NCBI RefSeq assembly: GCF_024054555.1
Contig: NZ_JAMXLY010000006.1
Span: 1 to 64,000, forward strand
Direction of reading: 5' to 3'
DNA from: Segatella cerevisiae
Lineage (GTDB): Bacteria > Bacteroidota > Bacteroidia > Bacteroidales > Bacteroidaceae
DNA length: 64,000 nucleotides
Under the pieces are notes generated by a model, which saw only the letters and a program-made list of their open reading frames with translations, was not told where the DNA came from and did not search any database. Shown piece by piece: positions 54,978 through 64,000 of this stretch. The translations under genes and the position numbers were made by a program. Every line of letters starts with the position of its first letter. Position 1 is the stretch's first letter.

Positions 54978-57740
54978 ATGGAGAAACTGTTTCTTTTAGA
55001 CGCGTACGCACTCATATACCGATCCTATTATGCCTTCCTCAAAAATCCAAGAATCAATTCTAAAGGACTAAATACATCTGCCATACTGGGATTTTGCAAC
55101 ACTCTGAATGAAGTACTCAACAAAGAGAAACCTGAATATATCGCCGTTGCATTCGATCATGGAAAGACCTTCAGGAATGATGCCTTCCCGGCCTATAAGG
55201 CACAACGCGAGGCTACCCCTGAAGATATCAAGCGCTCAGTCCCTATCATTAAGGAAATCCTGGAAGCCTATCACATTCCTATCTTGCAAGAAGAGGGGTT
55301 TGAAGCTGATGACGTCATCGGCACTGTCGCCACTCACACGGCCAAGATGAATATCGAGACCTATATGCTCACGCCTGACAAGGACTACGGCCAGATCGTC
55401 ACTTCCAACGTATTTATGTTCAGACCCCGACATGGTGGTGGATATGACAAGATGGGCGAAAAAGAGATAGAAACCAAATATGGGATCACCTCCACCAAAC
55501 AGGTCATCGATCTGCTTGCACTTATGGGTGACTCAGCTGACAACTTCCCGGGATGTCCGGGTGTCGGTGAAAAGACTGCCGTCAAACTTATCAATCAGTT
55601 TGGCAGTGTCGAAGGACTGCTCGCTCACACAGATCAACTCAAAGGGAAAATAAAAGAGAAGGTTGAAAGTGCCGTCGACGACATCAAGATGTCAAAATAC
55701 TTGGCAACGATCAGAACGGATGTCCCCGTCAACATCAAACTCGAAGATATGAAAGTGGAATCTCCTGACGAAACAAAACTTCAGGAAATCTTCACTGAAC
55801 TTGAATTTAATTCATTAAAAAGCAAGAGTCTAAAAAAAGTTGAAAATAACTCAAAAAGCACAAACAGGCAACTCGATCTCTTTGCAGAAGATGCAAGCAA
55901 TGATGCAGAACAACCTGTAGAAACGAATTATAAGAGTTTAAAAAGCATACCACATGATTATCAACTTATTGATAATCAAGTTGAAATGAATAAACTTTGT
56001 GACTTTTTCAGGACAAAAGATATTCTCAGTCTAGACACGGAGACCACTTCTACTCACCCGATAGATGCAGAATTGGTAGGTTTGAGTTTTTCCATCAAAG
56101 AAAATGAAGCTTATTACATACCGGTTCCTGCAGATCAGAAAAAGGCACAGGAAATTGTCAATATCTTCAAACCGCTTTACGAAGACCCTCAGATTTTGAA
56201 AGTCGGACAGAATATCAAATACGATTATGAGGTCCTCAAAAATTACGGCGTTGAGATCAAAGGCAAAATGTTCGACACGATGATCGCCCATTATCTCATT
56301 CAACCCGAACTCCGGCACAACATGGATTATATGGCCGAAGTATACCTGAACTACCAAACGGTACACATTGAGGAGTTGATAGGCCCCAAAGGCAAAAATC
56401 AGAAAAACATGAGGGACTTGGCTCCGGAAGATGTTTATGAATACGCAGCCGAAGATGCAGACGTCACTTTGAAACTGAAGAATGTCCTGGAACCAAAATT
56501 GAAAGAGTTGGAACTGGAGAATCTGTTTTGGAATATTGAGATGCCACTGGTCCCGGTACTTGCAGATATGGAAATGACCGGTGTGCGTCTGGATACAAAG
56601 GCCCTCAAGGAAACGTCGGACAACTTCACCAATCGGATGAAAGAGATAGAAAAGCACATCTACGAATTGGCAGGTGAAGTTTTCAACATTTCTTCCCCAA
56701 AGCAAGTAGGAGAAATCCTATTCAACAAGATGAGCATCATTGACAAACCGAAGAAAACCAAAACGGGCCAGTTTGTTACGAGCGAAGATGTCCTTGAACA
56801 GTTGAGGTCGAAGAATCCGATTGTCGAGGAAATCCTCAAATACAGAGGACTGAAGAAACTGCTCAACACCTACATTGACACCCTTCCCAAACTGATCAAT
56901 CCCCGGACCGGACACATCCATACGTCCTTCAATCAAACCATAACTGCTACGGGACGACTCAGTTCCAGCGATCCAAACTTGCAGAATATCCCCGTCAGGA
57001 ATGATGATGGGAAAGAGATCCGAAAATGCTTCATTCCCGAACCCGGCTGTCTGTTCTTCTCCTCAGATTACAGTCAGATCGAATTACGGATCATGGCCCA
57101 TCTTTCAGGAGATGAGAATATGATCAATGCCTTCAAAGAAGGCTTGGATATCCATGCGGCAACAGCAGCCAAGATCTGGCACAAGGAGATGAAAGATGTC
57201 ACGCCGCAGGAAAGAAAAAAGGCAAAACAAGCCAACTTCGGGATCATCTACGGCATCACCGCATTTGGACTTGCCCAACGGATGGACATTCCCAATGGCG
57301 AGGCACGTGATCTCATCAAAGATTACTTCAAGACGTTCCCGAAAGTGAAGGTCTATATGGAGAAAGCCAAGGAAATAGCCCGAGAAAACGGCTATGTCGA
57401 GACCCTCTTCCACCGGCGCAGATACCTGCCGGACATCAAAAGCCACAACGGAACTGTACGGGGCTTTGCCGAACGCAATGCCATCAATGCCCCTATCCAG
57501 GGCAGTGAAGCAGATATCATCAAAGTAGCAATGGTCCGTATCTGGCAACGATTCCGGAAGGAAGGCATCAGGTCCAAGATGATCCTGCAGGTCCACGATG
57601 AACTCAATTTCTCGGTGTATCCTGATGAAAAAGACAAGGTATCGAAAATCGTGCTGGAAGAAATGCAAGGTGCCTACAAATTGAAAGTACCTCTGATTGC
57701 TGATGCAGGTTGGGGCAAAAATTGGCTGGAAGCCCACTAA
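54978..57740 (+). CDS. polA: DNA polymerase I
   Basis: A protein of 920 residues with all three domains. The 5' nuclease is at 1 to about 290 (FLLDAYALIYRSYYAF, TPDKDYGQIV, GDSADNFPGCPGVGEKTA). The 3'-5' exonuclease has SLDTETTS near 352, so the DxE pair is kept and proofreading is likely active. The polymerase domain has DYSQIELRIMAHLSGD near 696, KQANFGIIYG and HDEL near 873. It acts in gap filling, Okazaki-fragment maturation and repair. A charged linker separates the first two domains. Confidence 0.97.
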   Translation: MEKLFLLDAYALIYRSYYAFLKNPRINSKGLNTSAILGFCNTLNEVLNKEKPEYIAVAFDHGKTFRNDAFPAYKAQREATPEDIKRSVPIIKEILEAYHIPILQEEGFEADDVIGTVATHTAKMNIETYMLTPDKDYGQIVTSNVFMFRPRHGGGYDKMGEKEIETKYGITSTKQVIDLLALMGDSADNFPGCPGVGEKTAVKLINQFGSVEGLLAHTDQLKGKIKEKVESAVDDIKMSKYLATIRTDVPVNIKLEDMKVESPDETKLQEIFTELEFNSLKSKSLKKVENNSKSTNRQLDLFAEDASNDAEQPVETNYKSLKSIPHDYQLIDNQVEMNKLCDFFRTKDILSLDTETTSTHPIDAELVGLSFSIKENEAYYIPVPADQKKAQEIVNIFKPLYEDPQILKVGQNIKYDYEVLKNYGVEIKGKMFDTMIAHYLIQPELRHNMDYMAEVYLNYQTVHIEELIGPKGKNQKNMRDLAPEDVYEYAAEDADVTLKLKNVLEPKLKELELENLFWNIEMPLVPVLADMEMTGVRLDTKALKETSDNFTNRMKEIEKHIYELAGEVFNISSPKQVGEILFNKMSIIDKPKKTKTGQFVTSEDVLEQLRSKNPIVEEILKYRGLKKLLNTYIDTLPKLINPRTGHIHTSFNQTITATGRLSSSDPNLQNIPVRNDDGKEIRKCFIPEPGCLFFSSDYSQIELRIMAHLSGDENMINAFKEGLDIHAATAAKIWHKEMKDVTPQERKKAKQANFGIIYGITAFGLAQRMDIPNGEARDLIKDYFKTFPKVKVYMEKAKEIARENGYVETLFHRRRYLPDIKSHNGTVRGFAERNAINAPIQGSEADIIKVAMVRIWQRFRKEGIRSKMILQVHDELNFSVYPDEKDKVSKIVLEEMQGAYKLKVPLIADAGWGKNWLEAH

Positions 57741-57807
57741 AACGGTGCTAACTAATAGGCAAATAAAGAAATAACTTACTAAAATACCGCTCATTAAGTT
57801 TTTTTTG

Positions 57808-57816
57808 TAACTTTGC
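57808..57816 (+). promoter_or_regulatory. ychF promoter -7 element
   Basis: TAACTTTGC matches TAnnTTTGC exactly, 29 nt before the ychF ATG. The -33 element is weak. Confidence 0.55.
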
Positions 57817-57845
57817 AAGATAGAAATAAAAGCTTTAATTAAATA

Positions 57846-58958
57846 ATGGCATTAAAATGTGGTATTGTAGGCCTCCCGAACGTGGGAAAGTCTACCCTTT
57901 TCAATTGTTTGTCAAGTGCTAAGGCGCAAGCAGCTAATTTTCCTTTCTGCACCATTGAACCTAACCTGGGAGTGATCACCGTTCCTGATGAGCGCCTCAA
58001 CAAACTGGCGGAAATCGTACATCCCGGTCAGATTGTTCCTGCAACTTGTGAGATTGTCGATATCGCAGGACTGGTGAAAGGTGCCAGTAAAGGTGAAGGA
58101 CTGGGCAATAAATTCCTGGGGAACATTCGAGAATGTGATGCAATCATCCATGTGATCCGCTGCTTTGACGACGATAATATCATCCGTGAAGGCGGGGCAC
58201 CCATTGACCCTGAAGAAGATAAGAGCATCATCGATACAGAGCTCCAGTTGAAAGATCTCGAAACCATTGATGCCCAACTCAAGAAACAGGAAAAGATTGC
58301 CAACAGTGGTGACAAGGAGGCAAAAGAAGCACTAGAAGTTCTCAATGCCTATAAGAAAGCCTTGGAGCAAGGCAAGAATGCAAGAACAGTCGCTTTTGAT
58401 GACAAGGAACTTCAGAAAATAGCCCATGATTTGTTTCTGTTGACTACAAAACCGGTACTCTATGTTGCCAATGTTGATGAATCGGCAGCCAAGGACGGCA
58501 ATGCTTACAGTAAGAAAGTAGAAGAGATGGCAGCTGCTGAAGGGGCTGAATGCATGACTATTGCAGCTAAGACCGAAGAAGATATTGCTGCTCTGGATAC
58601 CTACGAAGACAAAAAAATGTTCTTGGACGAACTGGGTCTGAAGGAGAGTGGTGTGGATCGGTTGATCAAGAAAGCATACCACTTGCTCAATCTCCAGACC
58701 TTCATCACAGCCGGTCCTATGGAAGTCAAGGCATGGACGTTCCACAAGGGATGGAAAGCACCGCAATGCGCAGGTGTCATTCATACTGATTTCGAGAAAG
58801 GTTTCATTCGTGCTGAAGTCATCAAATACGAAGATTATATCAAGTACGGTTCTGAAACGGCTGTTCGCGATGCCGGTAAAATGGGTGTCGAAGGAAAAGA
58901 TTATGTCGTCCAGGACGGAGATATCATGCACTTCCGGTTCAATGTCTCCAAGAACTGA
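57846..58958 (+). CDS. ychF: Redox-responsive P-loop ATPase YchF (Obg family)
   Basis: A protein of 370 residues, close to the family's usual length. It has Walker A GLPNVGKST (8-16), the switch region DIAGLVKGASKGEGLGNKFL, and a C-terminal TGS domain (TFITAGPMEVKAWTFHKG, then HTDFEKGFIRAEV). It is an Obg-type protein that binds ATP better than GTP and interacts with ribosomes and stress responses. It is a plus-strand gene with its own promoter element, 105 bases after polA. Confidence 0.96.
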   Translation: MALKCGIVGLPNVGKSTLFNCLSSAKAQAANFPFCTIEPNLGVITVPDERLNKLAEIVHPGQIVPATCEIVDIAGLVKGASKGEGLGNKFLGNIRECDAIIHVIRCFDDDNIIREGGAPIDPEEDKSIIDTELQLKDLETIDAQLKKQEKIANSGDKEAKEALEVLNAYKKALEQGKNARTVAFDDKELQKIAHDLFLLTTKPVLYVANVDESAAKDGNAYSKKVEEMAAAEGAECMTIAAKTEEDIAALDTYEDKKMFLDELGLKESGVDRLIKKAYHLLNLQTFITAGPMEVKAWTFHKGWKAPQCAGVIHTDFEKGFIRAEVIKYEDYIKYGSETAVRDAGKMGVEGKDYVVQDGDIMHFRFNVSKN

Positions 58959-59084
58959 CATCCCCCTATCCGCTTGCCGGAAGATATAAGCGTCTGAAAA
59001 TATTTAACTGATTTTCCTGAAGAAATATCGTCCTTACAACGGACCGATTCCTGAGTATTTACAGGAAACCAAACACACTGAATT

Positions 59085-59978
59085 ATGGTCGACTTATTGA
59101 ATTTTATCGTCTGGAATCCCAATCCCATCATCGGGCATATTGGTCCCGTCACACTTCGATGGTACTCGATGTGCTGGCTGGTAGGTCTCATCCTGGGTTA
59201 TCTCATGATGAAGAAGTTGTACCAGCAACAGCATATTCCGGAAGAAAAATTCGACCCGCTGATCATCTATATTTTTGTCGGCGTGCTGATTGGCGCACGG
59301 TTAGGACATTGCCTGTTTTATCAACCCGATTACTTCCTGAGCAGTTGGGATCATATTGTCGAGATGATCCTGCCCATCCATCACATGCCTGACGGCGGAT
59401 GGAAACTGACGGGTTATGAAGGGTTAGCTTCTCACGGAGGCGTCATCGGCATGTTCATCGGCATCTATCTCTACTGCCGCAGGAATCAAGTCGGCTGGTG
59501 GATCGTACTGGACAATATGGGTATCTGCTCCGGCATCACGGCGATGTTCATTCGTTTAGGCAATCTGATGAACTCTGAGATCATCGGACGTGTGACAGAT
59601 GTGCCTTGGGCCTTCATCTTCGTTCAAGACGACAGTTATCCCCGGCATCCGGGACAACTCTATGAGGCCATTGCCTATGGCATCATTTTCCTGACTATTT
59701 TTGCGTTTTACCGCAAGAAAGGTCCTAAGACAATAGGTTCTGGATTCTATTTCGGACTGTGTCTGGCACTTATCTTTGTTTTCCGTTTCCTGATCGAATT
59801 CACGAAAGAAGTACAGGAGCCTTTCGAAGCCGGCCTTCCGCTGGATATGGGACAGGTTCTCTCGATTCCACTTGTCGCTATCGGCATTTGGAGCATCTGC
59901 ACCAGTAAAAAGCGTGAAAACGACCATGCCATCAAGGAAGAGAAGGAAATGTCTCAAAAGAAAGAGATCAAAAAATAA
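59085..59978 (+). CDS. lgt: Phosphatidylglycerol-prolipoprotein diacylglyceryl transferase
   Basis: A protein of 297 residues with about seven membrane segments. Lgt signatures are GARLGHCLFYQPDYF, the SHGGVIGMFIG loop, RLGNLMNSEIIGR (the conserved Arg/Asn/Glu active-site motif), and RHPGQLYEAIAYG. It attaches diacylglycerol to the lipobox Cys of prolipoproteins, including SusD-type proteins like those in this window. The lysine/glutamate-rich C-terminal tail is cytoplasmic. It is 126 bases after ychF. Confidence 0.96.
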   Translation: MVDLLNFIVWNPNPIIGHIGPVTLRWYSMCWLVGLILGYLMMKKLYQQQHIPEEKFDPLIIYIFVGVLIGARLGHCLFYQPDYFLSSWDHIVEMILPIHHMPDGGWKLTGYEGLASHGGVIGMFIGIYLYCRRNQVGWWIVLDNMGICSGITAMFIRLGNLMNSEIIGRVTDVPWAFIFVQDDSYPRHPGQLYEAIAYGIIFLTIFAFYRKKGPKTIGSGFYFGLCLALIFVFRFLIEFTKEVQEPFEAGLPLDMGQVLSIPLVAIGIWSICTSKKRENDHAIKEEKEMSQKKEIKK

Positions 59979-60054
59979 GAAGGAACATTCTTCCTTACTA
60001 TTCTTTTGAGGAAATCTTGTATTGTTTTCGTTTCAGTAGGAAAAGGATCCGACC

Positions 60055-62715
60055 TCATTTCCCTGAAACGATTTTCTTGATATCACTGAGTTTATCAAGC
60101 GCTTCTATAGGGGTCAGATGATCGATATCCAACCCCAGGATCTCATCGCGGATCTGGCAGAGTACAGGATCATCCAGTTGGAAGAAACTCAGTTGGAGAC
60201 CGTTTTTCTGTTTGCTCCCCGTCTTACTTTCATGAGAGATGGACCCTACGGTAGCATTATCCTCCTCCAACTGTTTCAGAACTTCTTCCGCACGCTTGAC
60301 AATACTTTTCGGCATGCCGGCAATTTCAGCCACATGGATTCCAAAAGAATGTGCAGCGCCACCACGGATGAGTTTTCTCAGGAAAATCACCTTGCCTTCC
60401 ACTTCTTTCACGCTGACGTTATAGTTCTTGACCCGCGGATAGTATTTTTCCATTTCGTTGAGTTCGTGGTAGTGCGTGGCAAACAGCGTGCGCGCCTTTG
60501 CCCTCGGCTGCTCATGCAGATACTCCACAATCGCCCAGGCAATGGATATACCGTCATAAGTGGAAGTCCCTCTGCCCAATTCGTCAAAGAGGACCAGAGA
60601 ACGGGGTGTCACATTATTGAGGATGTTCGCTGCCTCCGTCATTTCGACCATGAACGTCGATTCTCCCAAAGAAATATTATCCGAAGCCCCTACCCTGGTG
60701 AAGATTTTATCCACCATGCCTATTCTTGCGCGTTCTGCGGGCACAAAGCACCCGATCTGGGATAATAGTACTATCAGAGCGGTTTGTCGCAACAGGGCGG
60801 ATTTACCGGCCATATTCGGTCCGGTGATCATCATGATCTGCTGCTTCTCAGTATCCAGGTAGACGTCATTGGGCACATACTTCTCTCCAAGCGGCAACTG
60901 CGTTTCAATGACAGCATGCCGGCCGCCTTTGATATCTATGACGTCAGTATCGTCTACAGAAGGACGGACATAGCCGTTTTCATTCGACACCTTGGCAAAG
61001 GACAACAGGCAGTCGAGATGGGCTATGAGACTGGCATCCAACTGGATCTGAGGGATATAGTCCTGCATGAAAACGACGAGTTGGGTATACAAGTCATTTT
61101 CCATTACCTGTATCTTCTCGTCAGCACCCAAGATCTTTTCTTCATATTCCTTCAATTCCTGTGTGATGTAGCGTTCGGCACTGACCAAAGTCTGTTTCCG
61201 GATCCAGTCTGACGGGACCTTATCCTTGAAGGTATTGCGCACTTCCAGGTAATACCCGAAGACATTGTTATAGCCTACTTTCAGAGAACTGATACCGGTT
61301 TTCTCCGTCTCTCTCTGTTGGATTTTCAACAGGTAATCCTTGCCGTTGTCCCTGATGTTACGCAGGTCATCCAGTTCTTGGGAATAACCGGGAGCAATCA
61401 CGCTCCCACGCCCCAGGATCTGAGGCGGGTCTGGCACGATTTCCTTCCCTATACGGTCACAAAGCGCTTCACAACAATCCAGTTTTTTACCGATATTGTT
61501 CAATGTCTTCTCGTCCGTACCGAGACAAGCTTTTTTCACATTGACCAGAGCCTGCAAGGCAGTTTTCAGTTGTATCACTTCGCGAGGCGAAACGCGCCCC
61601 ACGGCAACTTTTGAAATGATCCGTTCCACATCTCCCATCATCTGCAACTGGTCATCGATGACCTGCCGAAAGTCAGGGTCTTTGAAGAAGTATTCGACAA
61701 TATCCAGTCTTTCCTGAATCGGTTTCAACTCTTTCAGAGGAAAGACCAGCCAACGCCGAAGCATACGTCCTCCCATAGGTGTGACCGTATGGTCGATGAC
61801 ATCCAGCAATGAACTTCCGCCTTCCTGCATCGGCTGGAGGAGCTCAAGACTGCGTATGGTGAAGTTGTCCAGCCGCACATAGCGTTCGGTCTCAATACGA
61901 CTCAAGGAGGTAATATGGGAGATATGCGTATGCTGGGTGAGAATCAGATACTGCATGATGGCACCGCTGGCGATAATGCCGTTTTTCAAGTGCTCCACAC
62001 CAAAACCTTTCAGGTTCTGGGTTCCGAAATGTTTCAAGAGCCGCTCTCTGGCATTCTGCTCAGTAAACACCCAGTCATCGAGTTCATAAGTACAGTATCT
62101 TGTCCCGAAATATTTTTCGAAATCCGTCTTCTTCGCACGGTCGAAAAGCACCTCTTTAGGTGAAAAATTACCTAAAAGTTTTTCGACATAATCGTACGAT
62201 CCTTCGCCGGTCAGAAATTCACCGGTAGAAATATCCAGAAAACTGACACCGCAGACTTTCTTTCCGAAATGCACGGCAGCCAGGAAGTTATTTTCCTTGT
62301 AATTGAGCACATTGTCGCTCATGGCTACGCCAGGGGTCACCAGTTCGGTAATCCCCCGCTTCACCATCTTATCCAAAGCGGTAAGCCCCTTCTTGCCTTT
62401 TATCTCTTCCCGTTTTTTCTTGGGATCTTCCAATTGGTCACAGATAGCCACACGCTTACCTGCTCTGATCAATTTCGGCAAATAGGTATCAAGGGCATGA
62501 TGGGGGAATCCTGCCATTTCAGCAGAGCCATGATTTCCACCATTATTACGCCTCGTCAGTGTGATTCCGAGAATTTTTGAAGCTTCAATAGCATCCTGGC
62601 AATAGGTCTCATAAAAATCACCACAACGAAACAGCATCAAGGCATCCGGATGTTTTGCTTTCAGTGCAAAAAACTGCTTCATCATGGGGGTCTGGGCCTT
62701 TTCATTATTTGTCAT
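60055..62715 (-). CDS. mutS: DNA mismatch repair protein MutS
   Basis: From ATG 62715 the protein has 886 residues, the family's normal size. The open frame continues upstream to 63027, but that part overlaps the promoter and the divergent tex gene. Mismatch-binding [10 protein letters not shown] near the N-terminus is a variant of the FxE motif. Walker [15 protein letters not shown] is near 635, followed by [11 protein letters not shown] (Walker B region) and ATHYHEL. It recognises mismatches and starts repair with MutL. GGAGGA four bases upstream of the ATG and the promoter at 62740-62772 both fix the start. Confidence 0.97.
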   Translation of the reverse strand: MTNNEKAQTPMMKQFFALKAKHPDALMLFRCGDFYETYCQDAIEASKILGITLTRRNNGGNHGSAEMAGFPHHALDTYLPKLIRAGKRVAICDQLEDPKKKREEIKGKKGLTALDKMVKRGITELVTPGVAMSDNVLNYKENNFLAAVHFGKKVCGVSFLDISTGEFLTGEGSYDYVEKLLGNFSPKEVLFDRAKKTDFEKYFGTRYCTYELDDWVFTEQNARERLLKHFGTQNLKGFGVEHLKNGIIASGAIMQYLILTQHTHISHITSLSRIETERYVRLDNFTIRSLELLQPMQEGGSSLLDVIDHTVTPMGGRMLRRWLVFPLKELKPIQERLDIVEYFFKDPDFRQVIDDQLQMMGDVERIISKVAVGRVSPREVIQLKTALQALVNVKKACLGTDEKTLNNIGKKLDCCEALCDRIGKEIVPDPPQILGRGSVIAPGYSQELDDLRNIRDNGKDYLLKIQQRETEKTGISSLKVGYNNVFGYYLEVRNTFKDKVPSDWIRKQTLVSAERYITQELKEYEEKILGADEKIQVMENDLYTQLVVFMQDYIPQIQLDASLIAHLDCLLSFAKVSNENGYVRPSVDDTDVIDIKGGRHAVIETQLPLGEKYVPNDVYLDTEKQQIMMITGPNMAGKSALLRQTALIVLLSQIGCFVPAERARIGMVDKIFTRVGASDNISLGESTFMVEMTEAANILNNVTPRSLVLFDELGRGTSTYDGISIAWAIVEYLHEQPRAKARTLFATHYHELNEMEKYYPRVKNYNVSVKEVEGKVIFLRKLIRGGAAHSFGIHVAEIAGMPKSIVKRAEEVLKQLEEDNATVGSISHESKTGSKQKNGLQLSFFQLDDPVLCQIRDEILGLDIDHLTPIEALDKLSDIKKIVSGK

Positions 62716-62739
62716 GATTCCTCCGCATTTAAATATCAT

Positions 62740-62772
62740 GCAAAGATAACAAAAAACATTGAGTCGAGCAAA
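62740..62772 (-). promoter_or_regulatory. mutS promoter
   Basis: On the minus strand TTTG (62772-62769), 20 nt, TATCTTTGC (62748-62740): full consensus. It rules out the longer mutS reading frame. It shares a 208-bp divergent region with tex. Confidence 0.75.
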
Positions 62773-62891
62773 AGTATTTAAACCTTGGGACTTTAAGCCA
62801 AAGTCTGACAACTCTTCTGTTTTAGAAATTAGACTTCTATTTGCCGACAAGTCTTGATCAACAGACCTTCCTGTATTCCGGGATTTTTTCG

Positions 62892-62900
62892 TAAGTTTGC
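62892..62900 (+). promoter_or_regulatory. tex promoter -7 element
   Basis: TAAGTTTGC matches TAnnTTTGC, 23 nt before the tex ATG. The -33 element is not evident. Confidence 0.5.
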
Positions 62901-62923
62901 AAAATACATAACTGAAAGATAGA

Positions 62924-64000
62924 ATGAACGCATTTACCCTGCAAATTTCCAAAGAACTGAATCTGCCTGTACACAGTGTAGAAAATACCCTGCAACTCTT
63001 GGACGACGGCTGTACGATTCCCTTCATCAGCCGCTATAGAAAGGAACGTACCGGCAGCCTCGACGAGGTCGCTGTCGGACAGATCCAGGAAAGATACCAC
63101 TGGCATAAGGAGTTTCAGAAACGTAAGGAAAGCATTCTCAAGTCCATTGAGACACAAGGAAAATTAACACCGAAACTAAAACTGCAAATTGACAATTGCC
63201 AAGATAGCAATGAACTCGAAGATTACTACCTCCCCTATAAAGCCAAACGCCATACCAAAGCCCAGATTGCCCGTGAACAGGGTCTTGAGCCGTTGGCAAC
63301 ACTGATTTTCCTGCAGCGGGAACCAGATCCGGAAAAGAATGCTTCAACTTTTGTAAAAGGGGATATTGCCAATGCAGACTCAGCGGTCAAAGGCGCCTTG
63401 AATATTATAGCCGAAACCATCAGCGAAGATGAGCAGGCACGTAGAGACATCAGAAATATCTATAAGCACGAGGCCATGATATCGTCCAAGGTCATCACTA
63501 AGGTCAAGCATGAAGAAAAGGCTCAGAAATATGCCGATTATTTCAATTTCTCCGAACCTTTGAGACGATGCAGCAGTTTCCGCCTTCTCGCTATGAGAAG
63601 GGGAGAAACTGAGGGAATATTGAAAGTCTCCATATCGGCAGACGAAGAAAAATGCCTGAGACAGTTGAATCACCGGTTTGTCAACAGCCAAGGGACTTGT
63701 GGAAAACTCGTCCGACAGGCTATAGAGGATGGTTATAAACGACTCCTGAAGCCGTCCATAGAAACCGAGTTCAGCAATTCGAGCAAAGACCAGGCTTGCA
63801 AAGAGGCCATCGATGTCTTTGCAGACAACCTCCGGCAATTGCTCCTGGCTCCTCCATTGGGTCCTAAACGTGTCATGGGAGTTGACCCGGGATTCAGGAC
63901 CGGTTGCAAAGTGGTATGCCTCGATGCACAAGGCAACCTGCTGCATGAAGAAGTGATCAAGCCCCATCCGCCTGTCAATGACTGTTCCGGGGCAGCCAAG
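62924..64000 (+). CDS. tex: RNA-binding transcriptional accessory protein Tex (5' part)
   Basis: An ATG at 62924 opens a frame of 359 codons that runs off the right edge without a stop. The Tex N-terminal domain is clear: [44 protein letters not shown], and the start of the YqgF/RNase H-like domain, [17 protein letters not shown], near residue 310. The missing C-terminal part should contain the helix-hairpin-helix and S1 RNA-binding domains. Tex is a conserved nucleic-acid-binding protein linked to transcription. It is divergent from mutS. Confidence 0.93.
   Translation, partial: MNAFTLQISKELNLPVHSVENTLQLLDDGCTIPFISRYRKERTGSLDEVAVGQIQERYHWHKEFQKRKESILKSIETQGKLTPKLKLQIDNCQDSNELEDYYLPYKAKRHTKAQIAREQGLEPLATLIFLQREPDPEKNASTFVKGDIANADSAVKGALNIIAETISEDEQARRDIRNIYKHEAMISSKVITKVKHEEKAQKYADYFNFSEPLRRCSSFRLLAMRRGETEGILKVSISADEEKCLRQLNHRFVNSQGTCGKLVRQAIEDGYKRLLKPSIETEFSNSSKDQACKEAIDVFADNLRQLLLAPPLGPKRVMGVDPGFRTGCKVVCLDAQGNLLHEEVIKPHPPVNDCSGAAK

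Noticed and set aside
57105-57818. 237-codon minus-strand open frame
   Set aside because: Antisense to the polymerase domain of polA.
62716-63027. Longer MutS N-terminus
   Set aside because: It overlaps a full-consensus mutS promoter and the divergent tex gene, and the sequence does not match MutS.

Overview
The window looks like chromosomal DNA of a gut or oral Bacteroidota, most likely Prevotella/Segatella-like. The evidence is two SusC/SusD pairs, an ECF sigma/FecR/STN-SusC signalling set, repeated Bacteroidota-type promoters (TTTG, 19-21 nt, TAnnTTTG), few Shine-Dalgarno sequences, and an SdhCAB fumarate reductase/succinate dehydrogenase of the Bacteroidota kind. Genus is inferred from protein style only. 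No rRNA, tRNA or CRISPR array was seen.

Layout. (1) 1-410: the 5' part of an IS110-family transposase running off the left edge. (2) 1,000-24,705: a co-directional minus-strand polysaccharide utilization locus (PUL). In transcription order it holds ECF sigma, FecR anti-sigma, STN-type SusC, SusD, GH92 mannosidase, a second SusC and SusD, GH18, GH20, two GH29 fucosidases and a secreted transglutaminase-like protein. The enzyme set (mannose, fucose, HexNAc and chitobiose-type linkages) points to N-glycoproteins or a similar mannose/GlcNAc/fucose glycoconjugate. Between fecR and susC lies a plus-strand promoter-terminator unit that looks like a DonS-class antisense small RNA. (3) 24,900-34,200: OPT peptide transporter, dusB, a Zn/Cd-type P1B ATPase with an operator-like palindrome in its promoter, a GH3 beta-glucosidase, decayed gene ends, a small secreted protein, and a 28-codon gene with its own promoter and terminator. 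(4) 34,594-46,491: ruvB-coaD-ybeY (+), then on the minus strand an S41 protease, a ParE-type topoisomerase subunit, a GNAT-like protein, an M15 dipeptidase lipoprotein and sdhCAB. (5) 46,755-64,000: mostly plus-strand housekeeping genes (mnmG, apt, uvrC, dtd, a MazG-like protein, deoC, polA, ychF, lgt, tex), with a polyprenyl synthase and mutS on the minus strand.

Two copies of the palindrome GTTTCACGTGAAAC, the core of the bacterial parS centromere, flank apt just downstream of mnmG. Gene orientation also switches near 46.6 kb from mostly minus to mostly plus. Together these suggest that the right half of the window lies close to the chromosome origin.

How the genes work together: the outer-membrane SusCD pairs would bind and import glycan fragments, and the secreted or periplasmic GH18/GH20/GH29/GH92 enzymes would trim them. 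The STN domain of SusC2, FecR and the ECF sigma would report substrate arrival, with the small RNA as a possible brake. The rest is DNA repair, replication, translation quality control and energy metabolism.
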